Part shown: piece after piece, positions 7,939 to 16,708 of the stretch
Layout of the letters: each line of letters begins with the position of its first letter
Numbering within the stretch: position 1 is the first letter of the stretch
Assembly: GCA_949155905.1 (NCBI GenBank)
Contig: CASCWU010000005.1
Coordinates: forward strand, 1 to 61,706
DNA: 61,706 nucleotides
DNA from: an uncultured Lachnospiraceae bacterium
GTDB taxonomy: Bacteria; Bacillota; Clostridia; Lachnospirales; Lachnospiraceae
Direction of reading: 5' to 3'
Program-made: the position numbers and the translations under genes
The notes under the pieces: model-generated
What the model saw: the letters and a program-made list of their open reading frames with translations, nothing else
What the model was told of the DNA's origin: nothing
Database searches by the model: none

Positions 7939-8704
7939 ATTGCAGCATATCCATAAATATTACAATCCCGGTACAGTCAATGAAATGTGTCTGTTTGAGG
8001 ACTTTAATTTGCGGGTAGAGGACGGACAGTTTGTTTCCGTAGTGGGAAGCAATGGCTCCGGCAAAACCTCTATGCTGAATCTGATTTGCGGCAGTATTCC
8101 TCTGGACAGCGGAAAAATCGTGATGAATGGACAGGATATCAATGGAATGCCGGAGCATAAGAGAAACCGAAAAATCGGCAGGGTATATCAGAATCCGGCA
8201 ATGGGGACGTGTCCAAATATGACGATTTTGGAAAATATGTCGCTGGCCGATAACAAGGGAAAGCCGTTTTCCTTAGGCTTTGGGACGAACCGGAAACGGA
8301 TCGAATATTACCGGGAGGAACTGGCGAAGCTTAGACTGGGATTAGAGGATAAGCTTTCCGTAAAGGTCGGCTCTCTTTCCGGCGGACAGCGGCAGGCGAT
8401 GGCGCTTTTGATGTCTACGATGACGCCGATTGAGTTTCTGATTTTGGATGAACATACGGCGGCCTTAGATCCGAAAACAGCCGAACGGATTATGGAACTG
8501 ACCGGGCAGGTTGTGGAGGAAAAGCGGCTGACCACCATTATGGTGACACATAACCTGCGTTATGCGGTGGAATACGGCGACCGCCTTTTGATGATGCACC
8601 AGGGAGAGACGGTACTAGATCAGGCAGGCGAAGAGAAGCAGCGGGTAAGCGTAGAGGAGCTGCTGACAAAATTTAATGAAATCAGTATTGAATGCGGAAA
8701 TTAG
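7931..8704 (+). CDS. trpZ: TrpZ-type ABC transporter ATP-binding protein
   Basis: The start at 7931 follows GGAGGGGGCGCCTC inside the end of trpY. It shows Walker A (GSNGSGKTS, about residues 39-47), a Q-loop, the signature LSGGQRQA, Walker B (FLILDEHTAALDP, with His after the catalytic Glu) and the H-loop (VTHN). It energises import by TrpX/TrpY. DEHTAAL in place of DEPTAAL is characteristic of this sub-family. Its length of 257 residues is usual. It ends 10 bases before a hairpin that probably terminates the operon. Confidence 0.9.
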   Translation: MLELQHIHKYYNPGTVNEMCLFEDFNLRVEDGQFVSVVGSNGSGKTSMLNLICGSIPLDSGKIVMNGQDINGMPEHKRNRKIGRVYQNPAMGTCPNMTILENMSLADNKGKPFSLGFGTNRKRIEYYREELAKLRLGLEDKLSVKVGSLSGGQRQAMALLMSTMTPIEFLILDEHTAALDPKTAERIMELTGQVVEEKRLTTIMVTHNLRYAVEYGDRLLMMHQGETVLDQAGEEKQRVSVEELLTKFNEISIECGN

Positions 8705-8714
8705 GAGCAATTAG

Positions 8715-8755
8715 AAACGGCCAGGAATTTGGAGTTGACAAATTCCTGGCCGTTT
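8715..8755 (+). terminator. Hairpin behind trpZ, overlapping the znu promoter
   Basis: AAACGGCCAGGAATTT (8715-8730) pairs perfectly with AAATTCCTGGCCGTTT (8740-8755); loop of 9 bases. There is no long T-tract after it. It could act as a terminator of trpXYZ, or as a palindromic operator site. Confidence 0.6.
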
Positions 8756-8763
8756 GGTATGCT
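8735..8763 (+). promoter_or_regulatory. Promoter of the zinc transporter operon
   Basis: TTGACA (8735-8740), 17-base spacer, TATGCT (8758-8763). The -35 box lies in the loop of the preceding hairpin and the spacer is its 3' arm. No recognisable consensus Zur box is visible. Confidence 0.75.
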
Positions 8764-8789
8764 CTCCCTAGAAAGCAGAGGTGGCTTTT

Positions 8790-9806
8790 ATGAGAAGGAA
8801 GCTGGGATATATAGGCTTGATTATGGTATGTATAGCGGCGGTGGGGGCCGCTTTTTCTTATGCCTTGGGAAGAGCATCTGCTTCTCCCACTCGCCGGGGC
8901 GGGCAATCGGAGTTCCAGGTGGTGACGTCCTTTTATCCGATTTATATCATTGTTTTAAACATAACAGAGGGAGTGCCAGGAGTTAAGGTACACAATCTGA
9001 CGGCAAATCAGACCGGATGCCTGCATGATTATCAGTTGACGACACAGGATATGCGATTGTTAGAACAGGCGGATGTTTTTTTCATCAACGGCGGCGGGAT
9101 GGAGACATTTTTGGAACAGACTGCCCGGAGTCTGCCGGATTTGCCGATCCTTTCTTCGGATAAGGGGATAGAGCTGTTGCCTGGAGAGCGTTCTCCTTAT
9201 ACCGATCATGCAAATGAGGAAGGGGATGCGAACGAGGAAGAACACAAAGGGCATGTGCATTCGGGTGAAAATGCCCATATTTGGATGGATCCGGTGCGGT
9301 ATCAGGCACAGATCCGAAATCTGGCAGACGGACTGATTGCCTTAGATCCGGATCATCAGGCCATTTATGAGAAAAACAGAGATCGTTATCTGGAGCAGGT
9401 GGCAGAGGTAGCAGAGGAGTACCAAAAGGCGTTTTTAGAAAGAGAGCAGGAACCCGTCTTATTGTTTCATGAAGCATTTGCTTATTTGGCGGAATCCGTG
9501 CCGCTTCGGGTGGTACAGGTAATAGAGCTGGAGGGAGAGGAGCGGGCTTTTGGAGCAAAGGAGCTGGCGGAGCTGATCGAAGAGGTTCGCTGGCATCAGA
9601 TACGCTATTTGCTGGTAGAGGAGACAGAGGCTTTGGGAATAACCGGTCAGGAGGGAACGATAGTTGAAGCAATAGCAAAAGAAGGCGGGGCAGAGGCGGT
9701 TGCCTTAGATCCGTTGACAACAGGAGGGGAACATACTGCCTCCTGGCTGGAAGGAATGAGAAGAAATTTAGAGGTATTGAGTTCCGTTGTTAATAGGAAA
9801 AAATAA
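8790..9806 (+). CDS. znuA: Zinc ABC transporter substrate-binding protein
   Basis: An A-I type metal-binding protein (ZinT/TroA/ZnuA cluster, PF01297). I chose the ATG at 8790, which follows AGAGGTGG by 5 bases, over the in-frame GTG at 8781. An uncleaved or type I signal segment (residues 5-28) has no lipobox Cys. The domain starts at VVTSFYPIYIIVLNIT. Metal ligands are expected in CLHDYQLT, in the HIWMDP motif and in FHEAFAYL. The loop before HIWMDP is rich in His and acidic residues (DHANEEGD...HKGHVHSGENAH), the hallmark of zinc rather than manganese binders. It is the first gene of a znuACB operon. Confidence 0.9.
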   Translation: MRRKLGYIGLIMVCIAAVGAAFSYALGRASASPTRRGGQSEFQVVTSFYPIYIIVLNITEGVPGVKVHNLTANQTGCLHDYQLTTQDMRLLEQADVFFINGGGMETFLEQTARSLPDLPILSSDKGIELLPGERSPYTDHANEEGDANEEEHKGHVHSGENAHIWMDPVRYQAQIRNLADGLIALDPDHQAIYEKNRDRYLEQVAEVAEEYQKAFLEREQEPVLLFHEAFAYLAESVPLRVVQVIELEGEERAFGAKELAELIEEVRWHQIRYLLVEETEALGITGQEGTIVEAIAKEGGAEAVALDPLTTGGEHTASWLEGMRRNLEVLSSVVNRKK

Positions 9807-9875
9807 AAGGAACATTTTTACGATAACAGGAATGGATGGAAAAAGGAGAAGGGAGAGAGAAGGGAGACGGATCCA

Positions 9876-10757
9876 ATGCGGAAAAAAGAAAAAAAGAAGG
9901 GAAGAGAAGTCTCAAAAAGCGAAAGCAGAAGAGCGGTAAAAAGATTTGGTCGAAAAGGAAAAAGCTGTGGTTTTCATTGTATTAAAATAAAGCATATCGG
10001 AGTAAGAATCGGTACGGAGGAAATTTTAAAGGACGTCAATCTTCATATTCACTGCGGAAATCTGACCGCCGTGATTGGACGGAACGGAGCAGGAAAATCT
10101 ACTTTGCTGAAGGCTATTTTAGGTGAGCTGCCGCATGAGGGAGAGATTGTATTTACGGATCTGCGGACGGTGGGCTGGAGCCAAGAAGAGGCGGTACAAG
10201 AGGCAAATCGGCTGGAGGATACTGGACGAGAAAGGATAGAGCAGCCAGAAAAGATAGAGGGCCTGCGGATTGGCTATGTGCCGCAGTCTCTTTCGATAGA
10301 TAAAAACACACCCATAAGCGTCTATGATTTGCTGGCGGGGTATGTATCCAGACGGCCGGTTTTTCTTTGGAAAAGCAAAAGGACAGAGGAAGAAATCAGA
10401 GAGCAGCTTTCGATATTCGAGGCAGAGGGGCTGATGGAAAAGGCGGTCTGTGATCTTTCCGGCGGAGAGCTGCAAAGAGTTCTGCTGGCATTGGCTACGA
10501 TGCCGCCGCCTCATTTACTGGTGCTTGACGAGCCTGCTGCCGGAATCGATCAAAAGGGGATTGCGGCGTTGTATGAAATCTTAAACCGGATCAAGGAGGA
10601 ATATGATATGGCCGTACTTCTGGTGTCTCATGATCTGGAATATGTAAAAAAATATGCGGATCGGGTAGTTTTACTGGACAAGACAGTACTGATTCAGGGA
10701 ACGGCAAAGACTGTTTTTGAAAGTGAAGCCTATCAGCAGGTATTTGGCCGGGGATAG
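9876..10757 (+). CDS. znuC: Zinc ABC transporter ATP-binding protein
   Basis: Walker A GRNGAGKST lies near residues 68-76, the signature is LSGGELQRV, Walker B is LLVLDEPAAGID and the H-loop is VSHDLEYV. An unusual, strongly basic N-terminal extension of about 45 residues (Lys/Arg-rich, with CGFHCIKIKH) precedes the usual start of the domain. The length of 293 residues exceeds the roughly 230-250 of typical ZnuC. A downstream start would shorten it, but the purine-rich site before 9876 is acceptable. It partners with the flanking binding protein and permease. Confidence 0.88.
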   Translation: MRKKEKKKGREVSKSESRRAVKRFGRKGKSCGFHCIKIKHIGVRIGTEEILKDVNLHIHCGNLTAVIGRNGAGKSTLLKAILGELPHEGEIVFTDLRTVGWSQEEAVQEANRLEDTGRERIEQPEKIEGLRIGYVPQSLSIDKNTPISVYDLLAGYVSRRPVFLWKSKRTEEEIREQLSIFEAEGLMEKAVCDLSGGELQRVLLALATMPPPHLLVLDEPAAGIDQKGIAALYEILNRIKEEYDMAVLLVSHDLEYVKKYADRVVLLDKTVLIQGTAKTVFESEAYQQVFGRG

Positions 10758-10773
10758 AAAGGAAGTGTGCCGG

Positions 10774-11613
10774 ATGGAAACGATATATCGGATCATAGAG
10801 ACTCTGCTGCCCTTTTCCTGGGCGCAGTACGATTTTATGAAAAATGCTCTGCTCGCAATCCTGGTGCTGACTCCGCTGTTTGGGTTGCTTGGGACGCTGA
10901 TTGTCAGCAATCGGATGGCATTTTTTTCGGATGCGCTAGGGCATTCGACACTGACCGGAATAGGAATCGGGGTGCTGCTTGGGATTGCGGATGCAGGCCT
11001 GGCAATGGCGGTTTTTGGTGTTTGCTTTGCTCTGCTGTTAAACTGGATCAGGCGCCGGAACAGTATTTCTAACGATACGGTTATTTCGGTTTTTTCTTCT
11101 CTTAGTACAGCGGCGGGTCTTATGATTTTATCAAAGGGTGGAGAGTTTTCTAAATATAGCGGACTGTTAGTCGGAGACGTGCTAAGCATCACGCCGGGAG
11201 AAATTTTGCTGTTGCTTGGAATTTTGGTAGCCGCGGCCGTGTTCTGGTGCCTGTGCTTCAATCAGCTTCATGCTATTAGCATCAGCGCAGAGCTGGCAAG
11301 GAGCCGGGGAATCCGGACAGGCTGGTATGAAAATGTTCTGGCAGTCCTGCTGGCGCTGATTGTGATGTGTTCGATCAAATGGGTAGGGATATTGCTGATT
11401 AACGCGCTGTTGATTTTACCAGCAGCCTCGGCGCGGAATCTGGCCTCAAACGAGAGGGAATATCATTTGTTTTCTCTATTGATTTCGGTATTCTCCGGTG
11501 TGTCAGGACTGATTTTTTCTTTTTATAATGATGTAGCAGCCGGGCCGACGATTGTGGTGGTGGCCGCTATGTTCTTTTTTGCGACCTTGGCGGTGAAGCC
11601 TCGGGTAAAATAA
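10774..11613 (+). CDS. znuB: Zinc ABC transporter permease
   Basis: An ABC-3 family permease (PF00950) with about eight membrane segments; the family stretch FFSDALGHSTLTGIGIG is near residues 50-66. The start at 10774 has AGAAAGGAAG 7 bases upstream and lies 16 bases behind znuC; the in-frame ATG at 10717 would overlap the znuC coding region. It is the last gene of znuACB. A second promoter follows at 11644. Confidence 0.9.
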   Translation: METIYRIIETLLPFSWAQYDFMKNALLAILVLTPLFGLLGTLIVSNRMAFFSDALGHSTLTGIGIGVLLGIADAGLAMAVFGVCFALLLNWIRRRNSISNDTVISVFSSLSTAAGLMILSKGGEFSKYSGLLVGDVLSITPGEILLLLGILVAAAVFWCLCFNQLHAISISAELARSRGIRTGWYENVLAVLLALIVMCSIKWVGILLINALLILPAASARNLASNEREYHLFSLLISVFSGVSGLIFSFYNDVAAGPTIVVVAAMFFFATLAVKPRVK

Positions 11614-11643
11614 GAGAAAAATCAAAAAAATTTTATTTTTTCG

Positions 11644-11672
11644 TTGATGAAACGGAAATTGCTCTATATAAT
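11644..11672 (+). promoter_or_regulatory. Promoter of the AI-2E family gene
   Basis: TTGATG (11644-11649), 17-base spacer, TATAAT (11667-11672), 73 bases upstream of the start codon. Confidence 0.75.
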
Positions 11673-11744
11673 AAAGACGGAACTTTGTTTTGAGAGAGTT
11701 TGCGTTTCTACACAATAAAGGAGACAGGAAAGAAGGAACTGGCC

Positions 11745-12914
11745 ATGGAAAATAGGCGTCGTTATGGAAGAATGTTGGTGAATCTTTTGGCAGCGGTAGT
11801 GGTAGTGCTGCTGCTGGTGTTCGTACTGCCGAGGATTTTGATTTTTTTTATGCCGTTTGTGATAGGCTGGATCATTGCAATGATCGCGAATCCGCTCGTG
11901 CGTTTTTTGGAAAAGCGGGTAAAAATTCGTAGGAAGCATGGTTCAGCTTTGATTATTATTGCGGTGCTGGCAGGAGTTTGTACATTGATTTACTTTTTGC
12001 TGGCTGCTCTGGTGCGGGAGGTGTTTGCGTTAGTAGAGGACGCTCCGGAAATTTTTGACATGCTGCAGGTTCAGATCAATCAGGTAGGAGATCGTCTATA
12101 TGGGATTTATAAGCGGCTTCCGGCAGATACACAAGGCCTGGTGGATTCGCTTGGCGCCGGAATATCCTCTGCTGCTGAAACGCTGTTATCAAAGATTAAA
12201 ATGCCAAGCCTGGGCGGTGCAGGCAATGTGGTCAGCAGTGTAGTGGACGGCTTGCTGATGACGATCATTGCCCTGCTTTCCTCCTACTTTTTTGTCGCAG
12301 AACGGGATGAGCTAGCACAACGAGCAAAGGATCTGATGCCGCAGAACTGGTATCAGCATTATACGATGATTAAGAAAAATTTTTTGACTGCAGTGGGCGG
12401 TTATTTTAAGGCTCAATTTAAAATTATGCTTGTGTTGATTGTAGTAATATTCCTTGGGTTTGAAATTTTGCGGATCAATTACTCCTTTTTGCTGGCGTTA
12501 GTAATTGCAGCGCTTGATTTTCTTCCAGTATTAGGGACAGGAACCGTGCTTTGGCCATGGATGGCAGTGGAGCTGCTCAACGGGAATTATTTTCGTCTGG
12601 TAGGCCTGCTGATCATCTATCTGGTTTGTCAGCTTTTACGGCAGATTTTACAGCCTAAGATGGTAGGGGACAGCATTGGGCTTAGTCCGTTGACAACATT
12701 GGTTTTTCTTTATGTGGGGTATCGTTTCGGAGGAATGCTTGGTATGATCATCGGAATACCAATCGGTATGGTAGTCATAAACTTTTACCGTGCCGGGATG
12801 TTTGACAGGTTGATAGCAGATGCAAAGACGATTGCCGGAGATATCAACCGTTACCGGAAAGGGGAGTCAGAAGACAAGGTGCCTGAAAAGAAGGAAATGG
12901 AAGAATCGAAATAA
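11745..12914 (+). CDS. AI-2E family transporter
   Basis: A PF01594 membrane protein of 389 residues with about eight membrane segments. The start at 11745 follows AGAAGGAACTGGCC; the in-frame TTG at 11700 has no site. Family landmarks are the N-terminal hairpin of helices, the amphipathic middle region (residues 90-170), and the C-terminal PVLGTGTVLWPWA and LQPKMVGDSIGLSPL motifs, the latter strongly conserved. Members export autoinducer-2 or act as sodium/proton antiporters; the substrate cannot be told here. The C-terminus is Lys/Glu-rich. Confidence 0.88.
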   Translation: MENRRRYGRMLVNLLAAVVVVLLLVFVLPRILIFFMPFVIGWIIAMIANPLVRFLEKRVKIRRKHGSALIIIAVLAGVCTLIYFLLAALVREVFALVEDAPEIFDMLQVQINQVGDRLYGIYKRLPADTQGLVDSLGAGISSAAETLLSKIKMPSLGGAGNVVSSVVDGLLMTIIALLSSYFFVAERDELAQRAKDLMPQNWYQHYTMIKKNFLTAVGGYFKAQFKIMLVLIVVIFLGFEILRINYSFLLALVIAALDFLPVLGTGTVLWPWMAVELLNGNYFRLVGLLIIYLVCQLLRQILQPKMVGDSIGLSPLTTLVFLYVGYRFGGMLGMIIGIPIGMVVINFYRAGMFDRLIADAKTIAGDINRYRKGESEDKVPEKKEMEESK

Positions 12915-13005
12915 CCAGTGAAATAGAAGAAATAGAAAAGTAGCGGGAGAACAGAGGAAAAGCGAATAAAAGAAGACAGAACCAAAAAAAGCAGGAGGAA
13001 CGGAA

Positions 13006-13881
13006 ATGTTGCGTAGAATGGGACGGAACGATCTTTGCTGGTGTGGAAGCGGCAGAAAATATAAGGTATGCCATATGGCGTTTGACGAAAAGATCAAAAG
13101 CTATGCCAAACAGGGGAAAAAGGTGCCGAAGCGTTCGTTGATCAAAACACCGGCACAGGTGGAGGGAATCCGAGAAAGCGGAAAACGGAATATTGCTATT
13201 CTGGACTATGTAGCAGAACGGATTCAGGTAGGAATGAGTACCGAGGAAATCAACCGGATGGTCGTGGAGAAAACAAAGGAGCTAAAGGGAATTGCAGCAC
13301 CGCTTCATTTTGAAGGGTATCCAAAAAGTGTCTGTACCTCCTTAAACGATGAAATTTGCCATGGGATTCCTTCTAAGGACGTCATTTTGCGGGAGGGCGA
13401 TATTTTAAATGTAGATGCTACGACGATCTACAACGGGTATTATTCCGATTCCTCCAGGATGTTTTGCATTGGTCAGGTAAGCGAGGAACGGCAGAGGCTG
13501 GTACGAGTGACACGGGAATGTATGCTGCTTGGCTTAGAGCAGGTAAAGCCGTGGGGATTTCTGGGGGATATGGGAAGCGCGGTGTACGAACATGCAAGGA
13601 AAAACGGTTACACCGTGGTACGGGAAATCGGCGGACACGGCGTCGGGTTAGCCTTCCATGAGGAGCCTTGGGTGGGCTATACGACCCGCCGCGGAACAGA
13701 AATGCTGCTCGTGCCTGGAATGGTGTTTACGATTGAGCCGATGATCAATATGGGACGGTGTGAGATGTACATAGATAAAAGAAACGGCTGGACAGCCCGT
13801 ACAAGAGACGGAAAGCCCTCTGCCCAATGGGAGATTACCGTGCTGGTGACAGAGAACGGGCATGAGATATTAGCCTATTGA
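13006..13881 (+). CDS. map: Methionine aminopeptidase with SEC-C zinc finger
   Basis: Removes the initiator methionine from nascent proteins. Residues 1-27 hold a SEC-C zinc motif (CWCGSGRKYKVCH), which in several bacteria attaches the enzyme to the ribosome. The type I catalytic domain follows. All five metal ligands are visible: Asp in NVDAT, Asp in SDSSRMF, His in GGHGVGLAFHE, Glu in FTIEPM and Glu in QWEITVL. The site GCAGGAGGAACGGAA precedes the start. The next gene's long frame opens 4 bases before this stop, but its likely start is further on. Confidence 0.95.
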   Translation: MLRRMGRNDLCWCGSGRKYKVCHMAFDEKIKSYAKQGKKVPKRSLIKTPAQVEGIRESGKRNIAILDYVAERIQVGMSTEEINRMVVEKTKELKGIAAPLHFEGYPKSVCTSLNDEICHGIPSKDVILREGDILNVDATTIYNGYYSDSSRMFCIGQVSEERQRLVRVTRECMLLGLEQVKPWGFLGDMGSAVYEHARKNGYTVVREIGGHGVGLAFHEEPWVGYTTRRGTEMLLVPGMVFTIEPMINMGRCEMYIDKRNGWTARTRDGKPSAQWEITVLVTENGHEILAY

Positions 13882-13961
13882 TGCAAAGTAACATCATAGC
13901 GCAGAAGCTATCTGCATGGTTACGTTTTTATGAGCGGAGTATGACTGGAGGTAAAAGGAAG

Positions 13962-14882
13962 ATGCGAAAGGAAGGGAAAAAGATACTGTTTTTGGATGTA
14001 GATGGGACATTGGTTCACGCAGCCAGGGACGAATATATTCCGGAGTCGGCTATCCGGGCGGTGCGTATGGCACGCAGCCAGGGACATCTGGTCTTTTTAT
14101 GTACCGGACGAAGCAAGGCGGAGATTTATCCGAAAATTTATGAGATCGGCATCGACGGAGTAATTGGAGCGGCCGGTGGCTTTATCGAGGTCATCGACAG
14201 AGAATCCGGGGAGGAAAGGGAAATTTTCCATCGGACAATTGCGTCGGAGTCAGCAGCGAGAATTGCGGCATATTTGGACGAGCAAGGAATTGATTACTAT
14301 ATGGAATGCAACAACGGACTGTATGCCTCCAGGAATTTGATTCCTCATATCCGTCAGGTATTAGGCGGAAACGGGCATTTTATCAACAGCCTGAAAACCG
14401 GAGGCGTTCCGGCAGAGCTGGATATCAATAAAATTTCGTTTTTGGAGACAAACGGCTCCCGTTACCAGGATGTGTACGACCGTTTTCATGAGGATTTTTA
14501 TATGGTTCGCTGTACCGTGCCAGATTTTGGGGAGGAAAGCGGAGAAATCTCTGTCAAAGGAATCAATAAATCGACAGCCATTCATTTTTTGCTGGAATAT
14601 CTGGAAGAAGAACAGAAGAAGCTTCCAAAGAAAGCCAGGATAGAAACAGAAGAAAGCTGCGATAGGAAGCGTATTGTTGGTGCAGAGCGTATCTTTGATA
14701 CGCTTGCGATAGGAGACGGTATGAACGATGTGGAAATGTTTCAGGCGGTAGACGTAGCGGTGGCGATGGGAAACGCCAAGGAGGGCTTAAAGGCGCTGGC
14801 GGACTATGTGACAACGGATATTTTAGAGGACGGGATTTATCATGCGTTCCAGCATTTTGGACTGCTTGGAGAGGCAGATTAG
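13962..14882 (+). CDS. Cof-type HAD-IIB phosphatase
   Basis: A haloacid dehalogenase-superfamily hydrolase acting on small phosphorylated metabolites, probably sugar phosphates or flavin mononucleotide. Motif I is FLDVDGTLV with the nucleophile Asp, motif II is FLCTGRS, and motif IV is AIGDGMNDVEMF followed by AVAMGNA. The C2 cap lies between residues 85 and 190. I favour the start at 13962 (GGAGG 10 bases upstream); an in-frame ATG at 13878 overlaps the map stop but has no site. A polar insertion (EEEQKKLPKKARIETEESCDRKR) just before motif IV is not typical. Confidence 0.88.
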   Translation: MRKEGKKILFLDVDGTLVHAARDEYIPESAIRAVRMARSQGHLVFLCTGRSKAEIYPKIYEIGIDGVIGAAGGFIEVIDRESGEEREIFHRTIASESAARIAAYLDEQGIDYYMECNNGLYASRNLIPHIRQVLGGNGHFINSLKTGGVPAELDINKISFLETNGSRYQDVYDRFHEDFYMVRCTVPDFGEESGEISVKGINKSTAIHFLLEYLEEEQKKLPKKARIETEESCDRKRIVGAERIFDTLAIGDGMNDVEMFQAVDVAVAMGNAKEGLKALADYVTTDILEDGIYHAFQHFGLLGEAD

Positions 14883-14978
14883 ATAGGTAGATGCGCGTGT
14901 ATGCCCGAAAGAGGTATTTGGATGCTGCCGTAAAAATGCGGGGAAGTTATATGTTAAGAAAGAGGGGAGAAAACGGAT

Positions 14979-16184
14979 ATGGGCAGAAGACAACAAGTGC
15001 CGTATTCTTTAAATACCGGAGGGATAACGGGTCTTTCGGAGCAGGATATTCAAATGATTCTGAGGGGAGCGGACGAGCTGATTGCAACCGGGGGCCGGAG
15101 TATGCTGGCTAAAATTTTAAAGGGCTCGAAGGATAAAAAGCTGTTGGAGCTTCATTTGGACGATTGCCCGGCTTACGGCTATTTTTCTTCTCATACGTTA
15201 GAGGAGATTTCGTTCCGGGTAGACTGGATGATCCAAAAGGATTATCTGGATATCGAATATGAGGGCAGGCTTCCGATGCTGATTTTTACAGAGAAGGGCT
15301 GGAAAATCGAAAAGGAAACCTATACGGAGGAGATTTACGGGAAGCTTCATCAGGCGGCGATGGAAAAAAGAAGTGCAAAGACGATCCCGGAGCTGGAGCA
15401 GATCAACCGGGAGGTGTTGTTTGGAGCGTTAGAAAAAATCCGTGCGAGCAGGAACCTGGCGTTTGTCCCGTTTTTGGAGGAGTGGAAGCCGGGCGAGGTG
15501 CGGAAGGTCAGGGAGCGGATCGGCGGCGTCATCCGGTCGTTAAAAAGCCTGGACGGAGAGGAGCCGCTTTCTTGTAAAAAGGCGGCGCTAAATGATACGG
15601 GGGAAATTACGGCTTTGATTGAAAAAACAGTCCGCAAAATTTACCCGCGTTATTACCCGGAAATCGTGGCGGATTTTTTTTGTATGCTGCACAGTAAGGA
15701 GCGGATCCGGGAGGATATCCAGGCTGGGAACGTGTGGAAGCTGGTTTGTGACGGGCGGATGGTAGCGACCGGGAGCCTTACGGAGAACCATATTACGAGG
15801 GTGTACGTGCTGCCGGAATGTCAGGGTAAGGGGTATGGACGGCGGATGATGGAATATCTGGAGTGGAAGGTTCTCGAAAATAGGCATTTTGAGGAGAGTA
15901 GGTCGGAAGAGAGTATTCCTAAAGAGAATTTTACTAAGGAGAATCTTTTGGAGAAGAGTATTCCTGAAAAGAGTATTTCTGAGAAGAAACTTCTTGCAAA
16001 ACAGGAAACCGTAGTATTAGATGCGTCTCTTCCTGCCTGTGGGTTTTATGAAAAAATGGGATACCGGACGGTTCGGCATGAGCAGATGCAGCTATGGAAT
16101 GATGCGGTGCTGGTCTATGATGTGATGGAAAAGCAGCTAGGGGAGAAAACGAAAGAAGGGTGCCAGGAATGTCAGAAATGTTAG
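14979..16184 (+). CDS. RQC-minor-type DNA-binding domain fused to GNAT acetyltransferase
   Basis: Residues 1-115 resemble the stand-alone RQC winged-helix family (LSEQDIQMILRGADELIATGGRSML, then KDKKLLELHLDDCPAYGYF and MIFTEKGWKIE). From about residue 205 a GNAT N-acetyltransferase follows, with the acetyl-CoA loop LPECQGKGYGRRMMEYL and the late motif ACGFYEKMGYRTV. Between these two GNAT motifs is an approximately 40-residue Glu/Lys/Ser insertion made of repeats like EKSIPEKSISEKK. The start follows AGAGGGGAGAAAACGGAT. A DNA- or RNA-linked acetyltransferase is plausible; the substrate is unknown. Confidence 0.8.
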   Translation: MGRRQQVPYSLNTGGITGLSEQDIQMILRGADELIATGGRSMLAKILKGSKDKKLLELHLDDCPAYGYFSSHTLEEISFRVDWMIQKDYLDIEYEGRLPMLIFTEKGWKIEKETYTEEIYGKLHQAAMEKRSAKTIPELEQINREVLFGALEKIRASRNLAFVPFLEEWKPGEVRKVRERIGGVIRSLKSLDGEEPLSCKKAALNDTGEITALIEKTVRKIYPRYYPEIVADFFCMLHSKERIREDIQAGNVWKLVCDGRMVATGSLTENHITRVYVLPECQGKGYGRRMMEYLEWKVLENRHFEESRSEESIPKENFTKENLLEKSIPEKSISEKKLLAKQETVVLDASLPACGFYEKMGYRTVRHEQMQLWNDAVLVYDVMEKQLGEKTKEGCQECQKC

Positions 16185-16708
16185 GACTGCAGTTTGGATT
16201 TTCTTATGTCGGTTTGGTATATTTGCTTATGCTGATGCTGCCAAATCTTTTCTGGACGAGGCACCAGCCGGAGGGGTATGGGCAGATAGCGGAAAAGGAA
16301 AACCGGGTTTTGCTTGTTTTGGAGAGAATCGGGGAAGTGACGGTTTCCTGTCTGGTGTTGATTTTTGCGGATTTTAATTTCAGGCCGTGGTCGGGCTGGT
16401 CTTGGTGGCTGGTGGCTTCTTTTTTGCTGATGCTGTTGTATGAGGTTTATTGGATTCGGTATTTTCGGAGTGAGAAAAGGCTGGAGGATTTTTACAGCAG
16501 CTTGCTTGGAATTCCGGTAGCAGGGGCGACGCTGCCGGTCGTTGTGTTTTTGCTTTTGGCGGTATATGGGAAAAATCCGTTGCTGGCCGGGGCGGTTTTG
16601 GTGCTGGGGATTGGGCATATTGGGATTCATTTGGGGCATAGGAAAGAAATAAAAAACAATAAAGGAAAAAATGTAAAAAAGAAACAGAAACAGGAGGAAC
16701 CAGCATGA
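16169..16708 (+). CDS. Small integral membrane protein of unknown function
   Basis: About 180 residues with five hydrophobic segments (near 9-26, 48-64, 72-92, 112-135 and 138-155) and a very basic C-terminal tail (HRKEIKNNKGKNVKKKQKQ). It overlaps the preceding gene by 16 bases and the next by 4, so the three are probably co-translated. The start ATG at 16169 has AAGAAGG 9 bases upstream; a GTG at 16160 is the alternative. I do not recognise a family. Confidence 0.75.
   Translation: MSEMLGLQFGFSYVGLVYLLMLMLPNLFWTRHQPEGYGQIAEKENRVLLVLERIGEVTVSCLVLIFADFNFRPWSGWSWWLVASFLLMLLYEVYWIRYFRSEKRLEDFYSSLLGIPVAGATLPVVVFLLLAVYGKNPLLAGAVLVLGIGHIGIHLGHRKEIKNNKGKNVKKKQKQEEPA

Noticed and set aside
8715..8755. 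Consensus Zur box at the zinc operon
   Set aside because: The palindrome is GC-rich in its outer arms and does not show the A/T-rich TAATNATTA-type core expected of Firmicute Zur sites.
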